In this document: positions 1 through 7,167 of the stretch, piece after piece
Position numbering within the stretch: the first letter of the stretch is position 1
Layout: each line of letters begins with the position of its first letter
Assembly: GCA_041663425.1 (NCBI GenBank)
Contig: JBAYMS010000047.1
Span: forward strand, 1 to 11,749
Length of the DNA: 11,749 bases
Direction of reading: 5' to 3'
Source of the DNA: FEN-1322 sp041663425
GTDB lineage: Bacteria > Omnitrophota > Gorgyraeia > 2-01-FULL-45-10
The notes under the pieces: model-generated
What the model saw: the letters and a program-made list of their open reading frames with translations, nothing else
What the model was told of the DNA's origin: nothing
Database searches by the model: none
Made by a program: the position numbers and the translations under genes

Positions 1-324
1 GAAGAAGAGATAGAAGAAGAGAGCCGTCTTTTCTATGTGGGGATAACGAGGGCCAAAAACAGGCTGTATCTGTCGCTCAATCACGAAGGAATGCGTAACG
101 GAATAACCCAATTCAATAAAGTATCGCGATTTGTTGAGATGCCGAATGTTATGTCCGGGCTCGACCAGAAATTTGCGTTAGAACGTGATATAGGCGACGA
201 CATAGATCTGGATGACTCAGACGGTATCATGCCGTTTTATAATAAAGAGTCGCTCTTAGATGAAATAATGGGTAAAGGGCAAGGACGCGTTACGCGCCGT
301 TGGGATCCGGGAGACCTGCCGTAA
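1..324 (+). CDS. uvrD: UvrD/PcrA-family DNA helicase, C-terminal fragment (5' end outside window)
   Basis: The reading frame is open from base 1 and encodes the last 107 residues of a superfamily 1 helicase. Residues 9-19 read RLFYVGITRAK, which is helicase motif VI (the ATP-sensing arginine motif) of UvrD, PcrA and Rep. It is followed by the usual RLYLS strand and by a VSRFVEMP segment resembling the SRF..E.P stretch of UvrD/PcrA. Such enzymes unwind DNA 3' to 5' in nucleotide excision and mismatch repair and displace proteins from DNA. The tail after about residue 45 is acidic and then basic (RRW near the end) and is not conserved. The stop codon is at 322-324, and the next ATG begins one base later, so the TPR gene is probably co-transcribed and translationally coupled. 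UvrD, PcrA and Rep cannot be told apart from this fragment. The GTG at 37 falls inside motif VI and is not a start. Confidence 0.9.
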   Translation, partial: EEEIEEESRLFYVGITRAKNRLYLSLNHEGMRNGITQFNKVSRFVEMPNVMSGLDQKFALERDIGDDIDLDDSDGIMPFYNKESLLDEIMGKGQGRVTRRWDPGDLP

Positions 325-325
325 A

Positions 326-724
326 ATGCGATACATAAAAATAGCCGCGGCCATTATCCTGGGTGCTGCAGTTATTAACATTGTGAATATATGCTGCGCG
401 GCCGAAACCGCCGAAGATACGAAGCGGTTTTATGAAAAAGTTGTGCGGATGCAGCCTAATAACGGCAACGCGCACTTTGACCTCGCAAATGCATACCTTT
501 CCGAGAAAAGATACGAAGAAGCGCTTGTCCACTATGAAAAGGCCGGCAAACTGGGCTTGGCCGCTTTGCGCATGAGTAGTTTCTATTTTAACATTTCTAT
601 TTGTTACGCCGGGCTCGGCAGGATGGAAGACGCTGTCGCATCTTTAGAGAAATGCGTAAGGATCGACCCTAATAACCAATCCGCCAAGAATCTTTTAGAA
701 GTATACAAAACAAAGTCCCCGTAG
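326..724 (+). CDS. Small exported tetratricopeptide-repeat (TPR) protein
   Basis: The product has 132 residues. Residues 1-5 are polar and basic, residues 6-24 are hydrophobic, and small residues at 25-26 give a plausible signal peptidase I site; no good lipobox is visible. The rest fits TPR helix pairs: a partial unit around 30-45, a full unit around 47-80 (A..DLANAYL....YEEAL..YEKA) and another around 84-117 (YFNISICYAGLGRMEDAV..LEKCVRIDPNN). TPRs bind partner proteins, so a periplasmic or envelope adaptor role is likely; the partner is unknown. The ATG lies one base after the upstream helicase stop, with GGGAG at 309-313 as a distant ribosome site, so coupling is likely. The last three codons and the TAG stop lie inside the tRNA-Arg gene, an overlap of ten bases. 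Confidence 0.85.
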   Translation: MRYIKIAAAIILGAAVINIVNICCAAETAEDTKRFYEKVVRMQPNNGNAHFDLANAYLSEKRYEEALVHYEKAGKLGLAALRMSSFYFNISICYAGLGRMEDAVASLEKCVRIDPNNQSAKNLLEVYKTKSP

Positions 725-790
725 CTCAATTGGATAGAGTACTGGCCTCCGAAGCCAGCCGAGGCAGTTCGAATCTGCCCGGGGACGCCA
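715..790 (+). tRNA. tRNA-Arg, anticodon CCG
   Basis: A complete 76-base cloverleaf can be folded by hand. The acceptor stem is GTCCCCG (715-721) with CGGGGAC (780-786), followed by discriminator G and an encoded CCA at 788-790. The D stem is GCTC with GAGT (one G-U pair), and the D loop contains TTGG. The anticodon stem is CTGGC with GCCAG, and the loop CTCCGAA gives anticodon CCG, which reads the arginine codon CGG. The T stem is GGCAG with CTGCC around the loop TTCGAAT. The 5' end overlaps the stop codon of the TPR gene: U8, A9 and G10 of the tRNA are its TAG. No separate promoter is obvious, so it may be processed from the upstream transcript. Confidence 0.97.
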
Positions 791-873
791 TCTAGTATCA
801 GAAGCAGTAATAATCTACCAAACTAGCTATTCGGTATCCTTGCGTTGTTAATCTAACAATCCGTGTGATAAAC

Positions 874-902
874 TTGTTTTTCTATGAATATTCGGGTATA
901 CT
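874..902 (+). promoter_or_regulatory. Predicted sigma70-type promoter of the receiver/ALDH/kinase operon
   Basis: A TTGTTT -35 (874-879) is followed by a 17-base spacer and a TATACT -10 (897-902). Transcription would start near 909 and give a leader of about 65 bases before the ATG at 974. That gene has an AAAGGA ribosome site at 958-963. The -35 is weak and the -10 good. The whole 791-973 gap is AT-rich and holds no other feature I can support. Confidence 0.55.
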
Positions 903-973
903 AGAAATCATTATACATATGATTATTAAATGCTAATAATTTACAATATATTATATGAAAGGACTTATCTGAT

Positions 974-1837
974 ATGAATGGTGATAATGATAAAGGCGTA
1001 ATCCTTGTAGTCGATGATGAAAAAGAAGTAACGATGAGCCTCAAAGGATTTTTCGCCGCATTAGGGTATGATATGCTAACAGCGCTTGACGGAAAAGAAG
1101 CCTTGAATGTTATTGATTCTATAAAAAACCTTGATCTTATACTACTCGACATCAGGATGCCAGGTGTCGACGGCATTCAAATACTAAAACACCTGCGTAA
1201 GACGAATTCTAAAACCAAAGTAATTGTTATAACAGCCTACGATAAAGATGTTAAGTCAGAGGTTGAGAAGATAGGTATAGATGGTTTCTTCGCGAAGCCT
1301 ATAGATCTATCTAAGCTGATAGACAGGATACGGTTTGTTATTTTGGACTCACAGAAAGATACCAGGGTCTATCCTACAAAAGACAAAGAAGAAGTGGCGT
1401 CGACAAAAGTTCCTAAAGCCAGATTGCTATTCGTAGAGCCAAATCCTATGGTTTATGGTTTTACTTGCGGCTTTTTTGCGGCATCAGGGATAATCGAAGG
1501 TGAATACGAAACTAAGGTAGTATATGGTGATAAGGAAGGGTTAAATCTCTTATATGACTATCAGCCGGATATAGTAATAATGTATGATTCGTTATTTAGC
1601 ATGGAGGATACAAAGGAGCTCGCAGGGCTTATGATGAAATCCAGCCACAAGCCAAAAACTGTAATTTTACACGGCCTTATTCCTAAAACAGCTTATGAAT
1701 TACGTGAATTAGAAAGAGCTGGGATTAAATTTTGCAACCAGAACGCAATGGATGATGAAGGGTTCAGGGTATCAAATCAAAAACTGGCAGACTTCGTCGC
1801 CGGTGAATGCAAGAAGTTTGGGTTGGTGAAGAAATGA
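974..1837 (+). CDS. Response regulator: receiver domain plus C-terminal degenerate receiver-like domain
   Basis: The product has 287 residues. Residues 8-125 form a complete CheY-like receiver: acidic pocket D14-D15, phospho-acceptor D59 in LLDIRMPG, T87 and K108 in the KPI loop. It should accept phosphate from a histidine kinase, most simply the one encoded two genes downstream. After a charged linker (about 126-146), residues 148-270 repeat the alternating strand/helix pattern of a receiver (LLFVEP, DIVIMYD, KTVILHG). The acidic pair is reduced to E155-P156, and the switch Thr and the KP lysine are not apparent, so this half is probably a pseudo-receiver acting in dimerisation or partner binding. 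No HTH, GGDEF, EAL or other catalytic output domain is visible. The ATG at 974 has AAAGGA ten bases upstream. The ALDH gene begins 25 bases after the stop, so the two are probably co-transcribed. The second domain assignment is inferred from secondary-structure pattern only. Confidence 0.88.
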   Translation: MNGDNDKGVILVVDDEKEVTMSLKGFFAALGYDMLTALDGKEALNVIDSIKNLDLILLDIRMPGVDGIQILKHLRKTNSKTKVIVITAYDKDVKSEVEKIGIDGFFAKPIDLSKLIDRIRFVILDSQKDTRVYPTKDKEEVASTKVPKARLLFVEPNPMVYGFTCGFFAASGIIEGEYETKVVYGDKEGLNLLYDYQPDIVIMYDSLFSMEDTKELAGLMMKSSHKPKTVILHGLIPKTAYELRELERAGIKFCNQNAMDDEGFRVSNQKLADFVAGECKKFGLVKK

Positions 1838-4310
1838 ATAATTCTGTTATTGGAGGAATAAAATGCGAACCTTTACACTTTTAGCTAATGGACAAGATTT
1901 AGATACAGGGACATACGAATACTTTCCTTATGCTGACCAAGTAATTAAAGATTTTAAGACTCCTTATAGAATTATCAGTTCTTTAAAAAAAGGAGTTAAT
2001 GTTCCTAACGCTGATGACTATGTTTATGCAAAATATTGTGTAGGAGATAACGAGACAAATAAAAAAGCAATTGAGGCAGCATATAAAGCCAGTCAAAAAT
2101 TTAGATATTTTCCAGTAAGTATTAGAAGGAAGATTTTAGGAGATATTCATAAAAATTTATTGGAAAGAAAAGAAGAGCTATTAAATCTTTTTGTGATTGA
2201 AGGTCACCCTAGAAAACTATGCGAATGGGAATTTTCAGGTATGGAAAAAGCTTATCGACCTGAATCATTGAACTTTTTTAAAAGTGAACTTTGGAGGGAA
2301 ATCGGTCGAAAAAGCAATGAAACTATGTATATGGTACGAAAACCTGATGGCGTTGTTTGTATCAGTCCGCCCAAAAATGCGCCATGCAGCAACTCATTGA
2401 CTGCAGGATTTGCCTTGCTTGGAGGTAATACTCTTATAGTTAAACCTCCGTTGCGTACACCATTAGCGACTATATTTTTATGGAAAGAAATTGTTTGGAA
2501 GGCTGCCAAGGATAATGGTGCTCCTGATGGAACTATTAATATTGTTATTGGGAATTCCAAGAAAATTACAGATGAGTGGATGGGAAGTCCTCTTATAAAC
2601 GATATAATTTATTTTGGACCAAGTGAAAAAGGGTTGGAGATTGGTAAAAATATTTTCCTCGCCGGTAAAAAACCGATATTAGAGCTATCGGGCAATGATA
2701 TGTTATTTGTATGGAAAGATGCCGATATCGAAAATGCAATAAATTCTCTTTTGGATGCCTTCCTAGGCTCTACTCAAATATGTATGGTTCCAAAAGCAGC
2801 TATTATTCATGAATCCATATACGATAGATTTCTGAAAAAATTCTCAGATGAACTTAAAAAGATGAAAGTTGGATTACCATCTGAGCCGAGAACATGCCTT
2901 ACTCCAGTAATGATGATGAAGGAATTTAATGAATTTCTTGAAGATGCTTTAAATAAGGGAGCTAAACTTGTTCAAGGTGGGGAAAGGGTAAATTACGATG
3001 GTAATAAGGATGAAAGAGGTGTGTTTATAAATCCAGCTATAGTGTCGATCGAAGGTAGTGATAAAGCATTGGAAATGAAAGTAGTAAGAGAAGAAAACTT
3101 TTTTCCATTATTACCTTTGGTCAAAGTCAGAGGTTCTTCAGATGAGGATATTTTTAAAAAGATGATAACTATGGCGAACTCTAATGAGTATGGATTGCGT
3201 ACGTCTTTGTGGGTTCGGTCAAGTTTGTATACGCGCAAATTTATTCGCTACCTTCATAATAGTGGATTAATTAGAATTAATTCTCGGCATGTTGACTTTT
3301 CGTTATTTTTGTCTACACATGGTGGCACGGGCAAGACTGGTGGCCCTTACGGGGAAATGAACTATATTTGGCAAAAAACTACGCATCTTCAAGGTATCAG
3401 TTTGACAAGAGATAAAATTCCGGGAACAAAATGAATTTATATGCAATTCCGCCATTAATAACAGGTATCATCTTAGCGGTTATTGGTCTTTTTGTGTTCT
3501 TAAATAATAAGACCTCAAGAGTTAATAGTATTTTTGCATTATTTTGTTCGAGCATGGTATGGTGGTTATTCTGTTATACCTTAATGTATCTGAATAAGGA
3601 TCAAACTATTGCGTTCTCTTGGGCGCGAATAGGATTTATTGGCATTATTTTTATACCTCTTTTTGCATACCATTTTATCATTACATTCCTAGATATAAAA
3701 GTTAGTCGAATTTTTATATTAGGACTATATTCGCTTAGCATTCCTTCAATAATATTAAGTCGAACAAATTATATCTATAGTGGTATGGCAACGCACTTTT
3801 GGGGGTTTTATCCAACCGCTGGTAAATATTACATTTTTTTCTTATTAATGTTTGCAATATTATTTTCGTATGGAGTTTGGTTTCTTTTTAAAAATTTAAA
3901 CAGAGTAGATTTCTCTGGATTAAAGCGCCACCAAATAAAGTATGTGTTTTTAGCTTTTGCCATAGGAGCTTTTGGAATAGTCGATTACCTTATAAAATAC
4001 CCATTTATTAATGTATATCCTTTTGGCTATATATGTGCGTTGTTATTCATTTCTCTAATAGCATATGCTATTGTTCGCCACCACTTGATGGACATAGAAG
4101 TTATTATAAAAAAGACGCTGGTATTTACGTCTTTGTTTACCATTGTTTTTGGCATATTCGTTAGCGTGGCCCTTCTTGTGCAGCAACTTATCGGCGCCGG
4201 TAATAATATGATTGGTTTTGCTATTAGTTCAATCCTTATTATACTTATAGTGCGTCCACTAGAAGATGTATTGACAAATATTACCAATAAGTATTTATTC
4301 CAAAAGAAAT
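1838..4310. other. AT-rich compositional segment covering the ALDH gene and the membrane half of the kinase gene
   Basis: Hand counts on single 60-base lines give 17/60 G+C at 1921-1980 and 12/60 at 3841-3900. Comparable lines outside give 28/60 at 1141-1200, 27/60 at 4321-4380 and 29/60 at 4381-4440. Codon choice shifts with it: the segment favours A/T third positions and AAA/AAT/TTT codons. The left edge lies near the response-regulator stop. The right edge is blurred (a GC-rich patch at 4141-4200, AT-rich again at 4201-4320) and lies within the kinase gene, near the end of its membrane domain. Membrane helices bias towards T-rich codons, which explains part of the signal but not the soluble ALDH. 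Confidence 0.6.
1863..3434 (+). CDS. Divergent aldehyde dehydrogenase family protein
   Basis: The 523-residue product is close to the usual ALDH length (about 480-520). Family landmarks occur in order: the PPKNAP segment with oxyanion-hole N172; GGNTLIVKPP with cofactor-binding K194; FGPSEKGLEIG (251-261) as the Rossmann loop; ELSGND with general base E274; C307 in STQIC at the catalytic-cysteine position; and EENFFP (410-415) for the ribose-binding glutamate and Phe. The protein should therefore oxidise an aldehyde with NAD(P)+, or reduce an acyl group if it works in reverse; the substrate cannot be read. The C-terminal PFGG-type loop is altered to a STHGGTGKTGGP stretch (484-495). The N-terminal 60 residues match no domain I know. 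The ribosome site GGAGG at 1852-1856 is well placed. The stop overlaps the kinase start (ATGA), so translation is coupled to the sensor. The AT-rich composition suggests acquisition. Confidence 0.88.
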   Translation: MRTFTLLANGQDLDTGTYEYFPYADQVIKDFKTPYRIISSLKKGVNVPNADDYVYAKYCVGDNETNKKAIEAAYKASQKFRYFPVSIRRKILGDIHKNLLERKEELLNLFVIEGHPRKLCEWEFSGMEKAYRPESLNFFKSELWREIGRKSNETMYMVRKPDGVVCISPPKNAPCSNSLTAGFALLGGNTLIVKPPLRTPLATIFLWKEIVWKAAKDNGAPDGTINIVIGNSKKITDEWMGSPLINDIIYFGPSEKGLEIGKNIFLAGKKPILELSGNDMLFVWKDADIENAINSLLDAFLGSTQICMVPKAAIIHESIYDRFLKKFSDELKKMKVGLPSEPRTCLTPVMMMKEFNEFLEDALNKGAKLVQGGERVNYDGNKDERGVFINPAIVSIEGSDKALEMKVVREENFFPLLPLVKVRGSSDEDIFKKMITMANSNEYGLRTSLWVRSSLYTRKFIRYLHNSGLIRINSRHVDFSLFLSTHGGTGKTGGPYGEMNYIWQKTTHLQGISLTRDKIPGTK

Positions 4311-5509
4311 ACGACTACAAACAGATACTCAAGGCTTTCTTGGACGAAGTTATAACAGTCCTCAGTCTGGATACGATCGCTAAGAGCACTCTGGAGCTGC
4401 TGGATAAGGCATTACATCCGGAGATCGCGGTGATATTACTTTTAAACCGATTCGAAGATAAATATAATTCCTATCAAAGTTTGGGCCAAGTGCCGGAAAT
4501 AAGTTGGGACAATAAAGCAGTCATCCCGTCATTTTTAAAAACCACCAAAGATTTACTGTCCATCGAGAAATCCAGCACAGCTACGAAAGTGCCGGACGAG
4601 CTAAAAGAAGAGATGGGCAAATATGCCGCAAAAATTGCCATACCACTTATGTTGCATAATGACATGATAGGGATAATACTCATGGGCAAGAAAAAATCCG
4701 ACGAAGAGTATACGCAAGACGATATCGATATTTTAACGGACCTTGCCAGAACAGAGTCGGTCGCGGTAGGAAATGCCCAGCTATTTGCCGACACTGCACA
4801 GAATGAACGGCGCGCCGCTATAGGTACCCTTGCGGCGGGTATTAATCATGAGGTCGGCAATCCATTAAATATAATAAATACAAAGATGCAGGTTTATTTG
4901 ATGAGCCTGGAGCGTGGATTGTATAAAGACAAAAAACCCGAAGAGATTATAGCTGAAGCCGGGGAGATAATGAAGGTATGCTTGCAGCAGACGACGCGCA
5001 TATCTGAGATCACTAAGAAGCTATCGAGCTTTGCCAAGCCGAGCAAAGATTTTAAGCCGGAACTGACGGACATTGAAGAGCAGATCGATGATACGCTTGC
5101 CGTCGTGGGGCATGACATAGAACTTGAGCGTATTGAGATAAAGAAAAATATTCAAAAACCGCTATCGAAGATCCTATCTGACAAGAGGCAGGTTCAGCAG
5201 ATACTCTTTAACATTATAAGAAATGCCGGGCAGGCTATTAAAGAGAAGGGTGTCATTGAGATCAGTGCTGTTGATTCATCAGATGGTAATGTTAAGATCG
5301 AGATATCTGATACGGGGCATGGCATACCGGAAGATAAAATGGATAAAATATATGAGCCATTCTTCACAACAAAAGAGCCTGGTAAGGGAACGGGCTTAGG
5401 GCTGTCGATAGTGCGACAGTTGGTGTGGCGAAACAAAGGTGATATCAAAGTGCGCAGCAAAGTGGGTGAGGGGACAACATTCACCATAACATTCCCGCAG
5501 GCGAAATAA
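3431..5509 (+). CDS. Membrane sensor histidine kinase (7TM-type N-terminus, GAF-like, HisKA, HATPase)
   Basis: The product has 692 residues. About nine hydrophobic segments lie at roughly 5-25, 33-53, 64-86, 94-113, 133-153, 167-187, 197-215, 230-252 and 258-276, resembling the 7TM N-terminal region of orphan sensor kinases plus two extra helices. Residues 295-455 form a GAF-like cytoplasmic domain (IAIPLMLHNDMIGIILMG). The HisKA helix has H473 in INHEVGNPLN, followed by the ATPase domain: N-box N598, G1 box D627 and G629 (SDTGHGIP), F box YEPFFTTK, and G2 box GKGTGLGLS (651-659). All catalytic residues are present, so it should autophosphorylate and pass phosphate to the receivers around it. 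The ATG overlaps the ALDH stop by four bases; only a weak GGGA precedes it. Composition changes from very AT-rich to normal around 4.1-4.3 kb, between the sensor and kinase parts, suggesting a mosaic gene. Confidence 0.93.
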   Translation: MNLYAIPPLITGIILAVIGLFVFLNNKTSRVNSIFALFCSSMVWWLFCYTLMYLNKDQTIAFSWARIGFIGIIFIPLFAYHFIITFLDIKVSRIFILGLYSLSIPSIILSRTNYIYSGMATHFWGFYPTAGKYYIFFLLMFAILFSYGVWFLFKNLNRVDFSGLKRHQIKYVFLAFAIGAFGIVDYLIKYPFINVYPFGYICALLFISLIAYAIVRHHLMDIEVIIKKTLVFTSLFTIVFGIFVSVALLVQQLIGAGNNMIGFAISSILIILIVRPLEDVLTNITNKYLFQKKYDYKQILKAFLDEVITVLSLDTIAKSTLELLDKALHPEIAVILLLNRFEDKYNSYQSLGQVPEISWDNKAVIPSFLKTTKDLLSIEKSSTATKVPDELKEEMGKYAAKIAIPLMLHNDMIGIILMGKKKSDEEYTQDDIDILTDLARTESVAVGNAQLFADTAQNERRAAIGTLAAGINHEVGNPLNIINTKMQVYLMSLERGLYKDKKPEEIIAEAGEIMKVCLQQTTRISEITKKLSSFAKPSKDFKPELTDIEEQIDDTLAVVGHDIELERIEIKKNIQKPLSKILSDKRQVQQILFNIIRNAGQAIKEKGVIEISAVDSSDGNVKIEISDTGHGIPEDKMDKIYEPFFTTKEPGKGTGLGLSIVRQLVWRNKGDIKVRSKVGEGTTFTITFPQAK

Positions 5510-5520
5510 GCGGCATAGCC

Positions 5521-5549
5521 TTGACAAGCAGCAAAATATGTTGTATATT
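5521..5549 (+). promoter_or_regulatory. Strong sigma70-type promoter of the first DUF4143 ATPase gene
   Basis: A perfect TTGACA -35 (5521-5526) is followed by a 17-base spacer and TATATT (5544-5549). It lies 11 bases after the kinase stop, and transcription would start near 5556, about 32 bases before the ATG at 5588. The -10 box sits inside the left arm of a large inverted repeat, so repression at this site is likely. Confidence 0.75.
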
Positions 5550-5573
5550 TGCAATAGGAATGCAAATTTACAA
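5541..5573. promoter_or_regulatory. Operator-like inverted repeat over the -10 and start of the first ATPase promoter
   Basis: TTGTATATTTGCA (5541-5553) and TGCAAATTTACAA (5561-5573) match as inverted repeats at 12 of 13 positions, around a 7-base centre. The left arm contains the -10 box. Because transcription should start near 5556, the RNA would carry only the right arm, so this is more likely a protein-binding DNA operator than an RNA hairpin. The binding protein is unknown; the winged-helix part of the downstream ATPase is one candidate (inference). Confidence 0.65.
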
Positions 5574-5587
5574 CAATAAGGTTATTT

Positions 5588-6772
5588 ATGTATATAAAGC
5601 GCGACATTGAGAAAGTGCTGAAGGAAGCAGCTGGGCTGTTCCCAGCTGTCATAGTGACGGGGCCGCGTCAATCCGGTAAAACAACGCTTCTCAAACATCT
5701 TTTTTCAAAAACTCATTCCTATGTTTCAATGGATGAACCGGATACACGCCTTATGGCATCCCGGGATCCGGCATTATTTTTTGAAAATCATAAGCCTCCC
5801 ATTATCATAGATGAGGTGCAATATGTACCCCAGATATTTTCATATATAAAGACTATCATTGACGCGGACAGGAAAGCGAAGGGCCAGTTTTTATTGACAG
5901 GTTCACAGAGTTTTCCCCTGATGAATAATGTTAGCGAGTCTTTGGCTGGCCGCCTGGCTGTCCTTACTCTTTTGAATCTTTCTTTAAGGGAACAATTTAA
6001 CGGTAGCGCGAAAATCAGCATGGTCGATTTGAAAAAAAGGGCTATATCCGGTGGGTTCCCGGAAATAATTGCTGAAAAGAAGACAAATAGCCGCTTATGG
6101 TTTTCTGGTTATTTACAAACTTATCTTGAAAGAGATGTTAGGCAATTGCGTCAGATAGGTGATATTACTGATTTTCAAAGATTTTTGGAGATTTTAGCGG
6201 CTTTTAACGGTCAGGTTATAAATCTATCAAGTTTGTCTCGGGACATAGGGGTCGCGGTAAATACCGTTAAGAGTTGGATATCCATACTTGAAGCGAGCCA
6301 TCAGATTATATCTGTTAAACCATATTATTTGAATAAAGGTAAACGAATAATAAAGAGTCCAAAAATATATTTTTTAGATACAGGGCTTCTCTGTTATATC
6401 TCCGGCATTACTTCCATAGATCAGGTATTTCACGGTATCGCCTCTGGCCAATTACTGGAAACTCTTGTGTTGGGGGAGCTAGTCAGGATGTCTTACAATA
6501 AAGGCGATCGTCCTAAGGTGTTTTATTGGAGGACATCATATGGTGAAGAGGTCGATTTTATAGTTGAGAATAAAGATAAAGTAGTTCCTATAGAGGTTAA
6601 AATGAGTTCCCGGGCTAATGTCGCTATGTCGAAGGGAATAAAATCATTTTGCGAATTATTCCCGCAAAAATCAGAAGAAGGTATTGTGATTACCGTTTCC
6701 GGAGAACGGACGAGATTGGGTGAAAAAATAATAGCTATCCCTTTTAACGAATTTATAAAAAAATATGGATAA
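5588..6772 (+). CDS. AAA_14/DUF4143-family ATPase with PD-(D/E)XK-like C-terminus
   Basis: The product has 394 residues, the usual size for this family. The N-terminal AAA module has Walker A GPRQSGKT (25-32), Walker B IIIDEVQ (72-78) and a sensor-1-like LLTGSQ (102-107). Residues 205-240 look like a winged helix (LSSLSRDIGVAVNTVKSW). The C-terminal DUF4143 part ends in a PD-(D/E)XK-type core: D323 in EVDFIV, then E336 and K338 in IEVK, with W314 and R315 just before. The family is widespread in bacteria and archaea, often variable between strains, and its biological role is poorly defined; nucleic-acid-linked or regulatory functions have been proposed. The ATG at 5588 has TAAGG six bases upstream. 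The gene has its own promoter and palindrome, and its last codons overlap the next receiver gene by eight bases. An 8-bp perfect hairpin (5628-5648) lies in codons 14-21. Confidence 0.9.
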   Translation: MYIKRDIEKVLKEAAGLFPAVIVTGPRQSGKTTLLKHLFSKTHSYVSMDEPDTRLMASRDPALFFENHKPPIIIDEVQYVPQIFSYIKTIIDADRKAKGQFLLTGSQSFPLMNNVSESLAGRLAVLTLLNLSLREQFNGSAKISMVDLKKRAISGGFPEIIAEKKTNSRLWFSGYLQTYLERDVRQLRQIGDITDFQRFLEILAAFNGQVINLSSLSRDIGVAVNTVKSWISILEASHQIISVKPYYLNKGKRIIKSPKIYFLDTGLLCYISGITSIDQVFHGIASGQLLETLVLGELVRMSYNKGDRPKVFYWRTSYGEEVDFIVENKDKVVPIEVKMSSRANVAMSKGIKSFCELFPQKSEEGIVITVSGERTRLGEKIIAIPFNEFIKKYG

Positions 6773-7142
6773 GGTTAAGGTTGTAATAGTCGACGACGAA
6801 AAAGAGTATGTCAAAGACCTTGCTAAAGGGCTGGAGATAATGGGCTACGAGGTATTTTCGGCCACTAATGGCATCGACGCGATTGGACTAATAAACAGCA
6901 AAAAGCCGGATGCCGTGCTTTGCGATTATAAACTAGAGGATATGGATGGAACTCAAGTTATTGAAACGACTAAATCAGCCAATCCTCATACGGTTTATAT
7001 ATTAGTTACTGCTTATTATGACGAGAGTTTTAACGAAATATTTCGTAAGGCCGGAGCAGATCAGATAGTATATAAGCCAATCCAGTTTACTGATATTGAC
7101 GGGACTATTCGTAAAAGCCTTGGCAAACGTGCTAGTGCTTGA
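6765..7142 (+). CDS. Single-domain response regulator (CheY-like receiver)
   Basis: The 125-residue product is one receiver domain with no output domain. D10-D11 form the acidic pocket, D54 in VLCDYKLEDMDG is the phospho-acceptor, T82 is the switch residue and K104 in YKP is the conserved lysine, so it should be phosphorylatable. Its role would be a phosphorelay intermediate or phosphorylation-dependent partner binding. It starts eight bases inside the end of the ATPase gene and has no clear Shine-Dalgarno site, so translation probably depends on ribosomes finishing the ATPase. The -35 box of the next promoter overlaps its TGA stop. Confidence 0.9.
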   Translation: MDKVKVVIVDDEKEYVKDLAKGLEIMGYEVFSATNGIDAIGLINSKKPDAVLCDYKLEDMDGTQVIETTKSANPHTVYILVTAYYDESFNEIFRKAGADQIVYKPIQFTDIDGTIRKSLGKRASA

Positions 7143-7167
7143 CTATTTTACTAAAATAGAGTATACT
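7139..7167 (+). promoter_or_regulatory. Strong sigma70-type promoter of the second DUF4143 ATPase gene
   Basis: A TTGACT -35 (7139-7144) is followed by a 17-base spacer and TATACT (7162-7167). The -35 overlaps the stop codon of the upstream receiver gene. Transcription would start near 7174, thirty bases before the ATG at 7204. The spacer, -10 and start region are filled by repeated half-sites, so the promoter is probably repressible. Confidence 0.75.

Noticed and set aside
845..859. Inverted repeat TTGTTA/TAACAA with a 3-base loop upstream of the first receiver operon.
   Set aside because: Only 6 bp, AT-rich and 14 bases before the proposed -35; too weak to call an operator or terminator.
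5194..5652. Minus-strand open frame of 152 codons over the kinase 3' end and the first ATPase start.
   Set aside because: It lies opposite well-supported genes and shows no domain-like pattern; it is the antisense shadow of the kinase frame.
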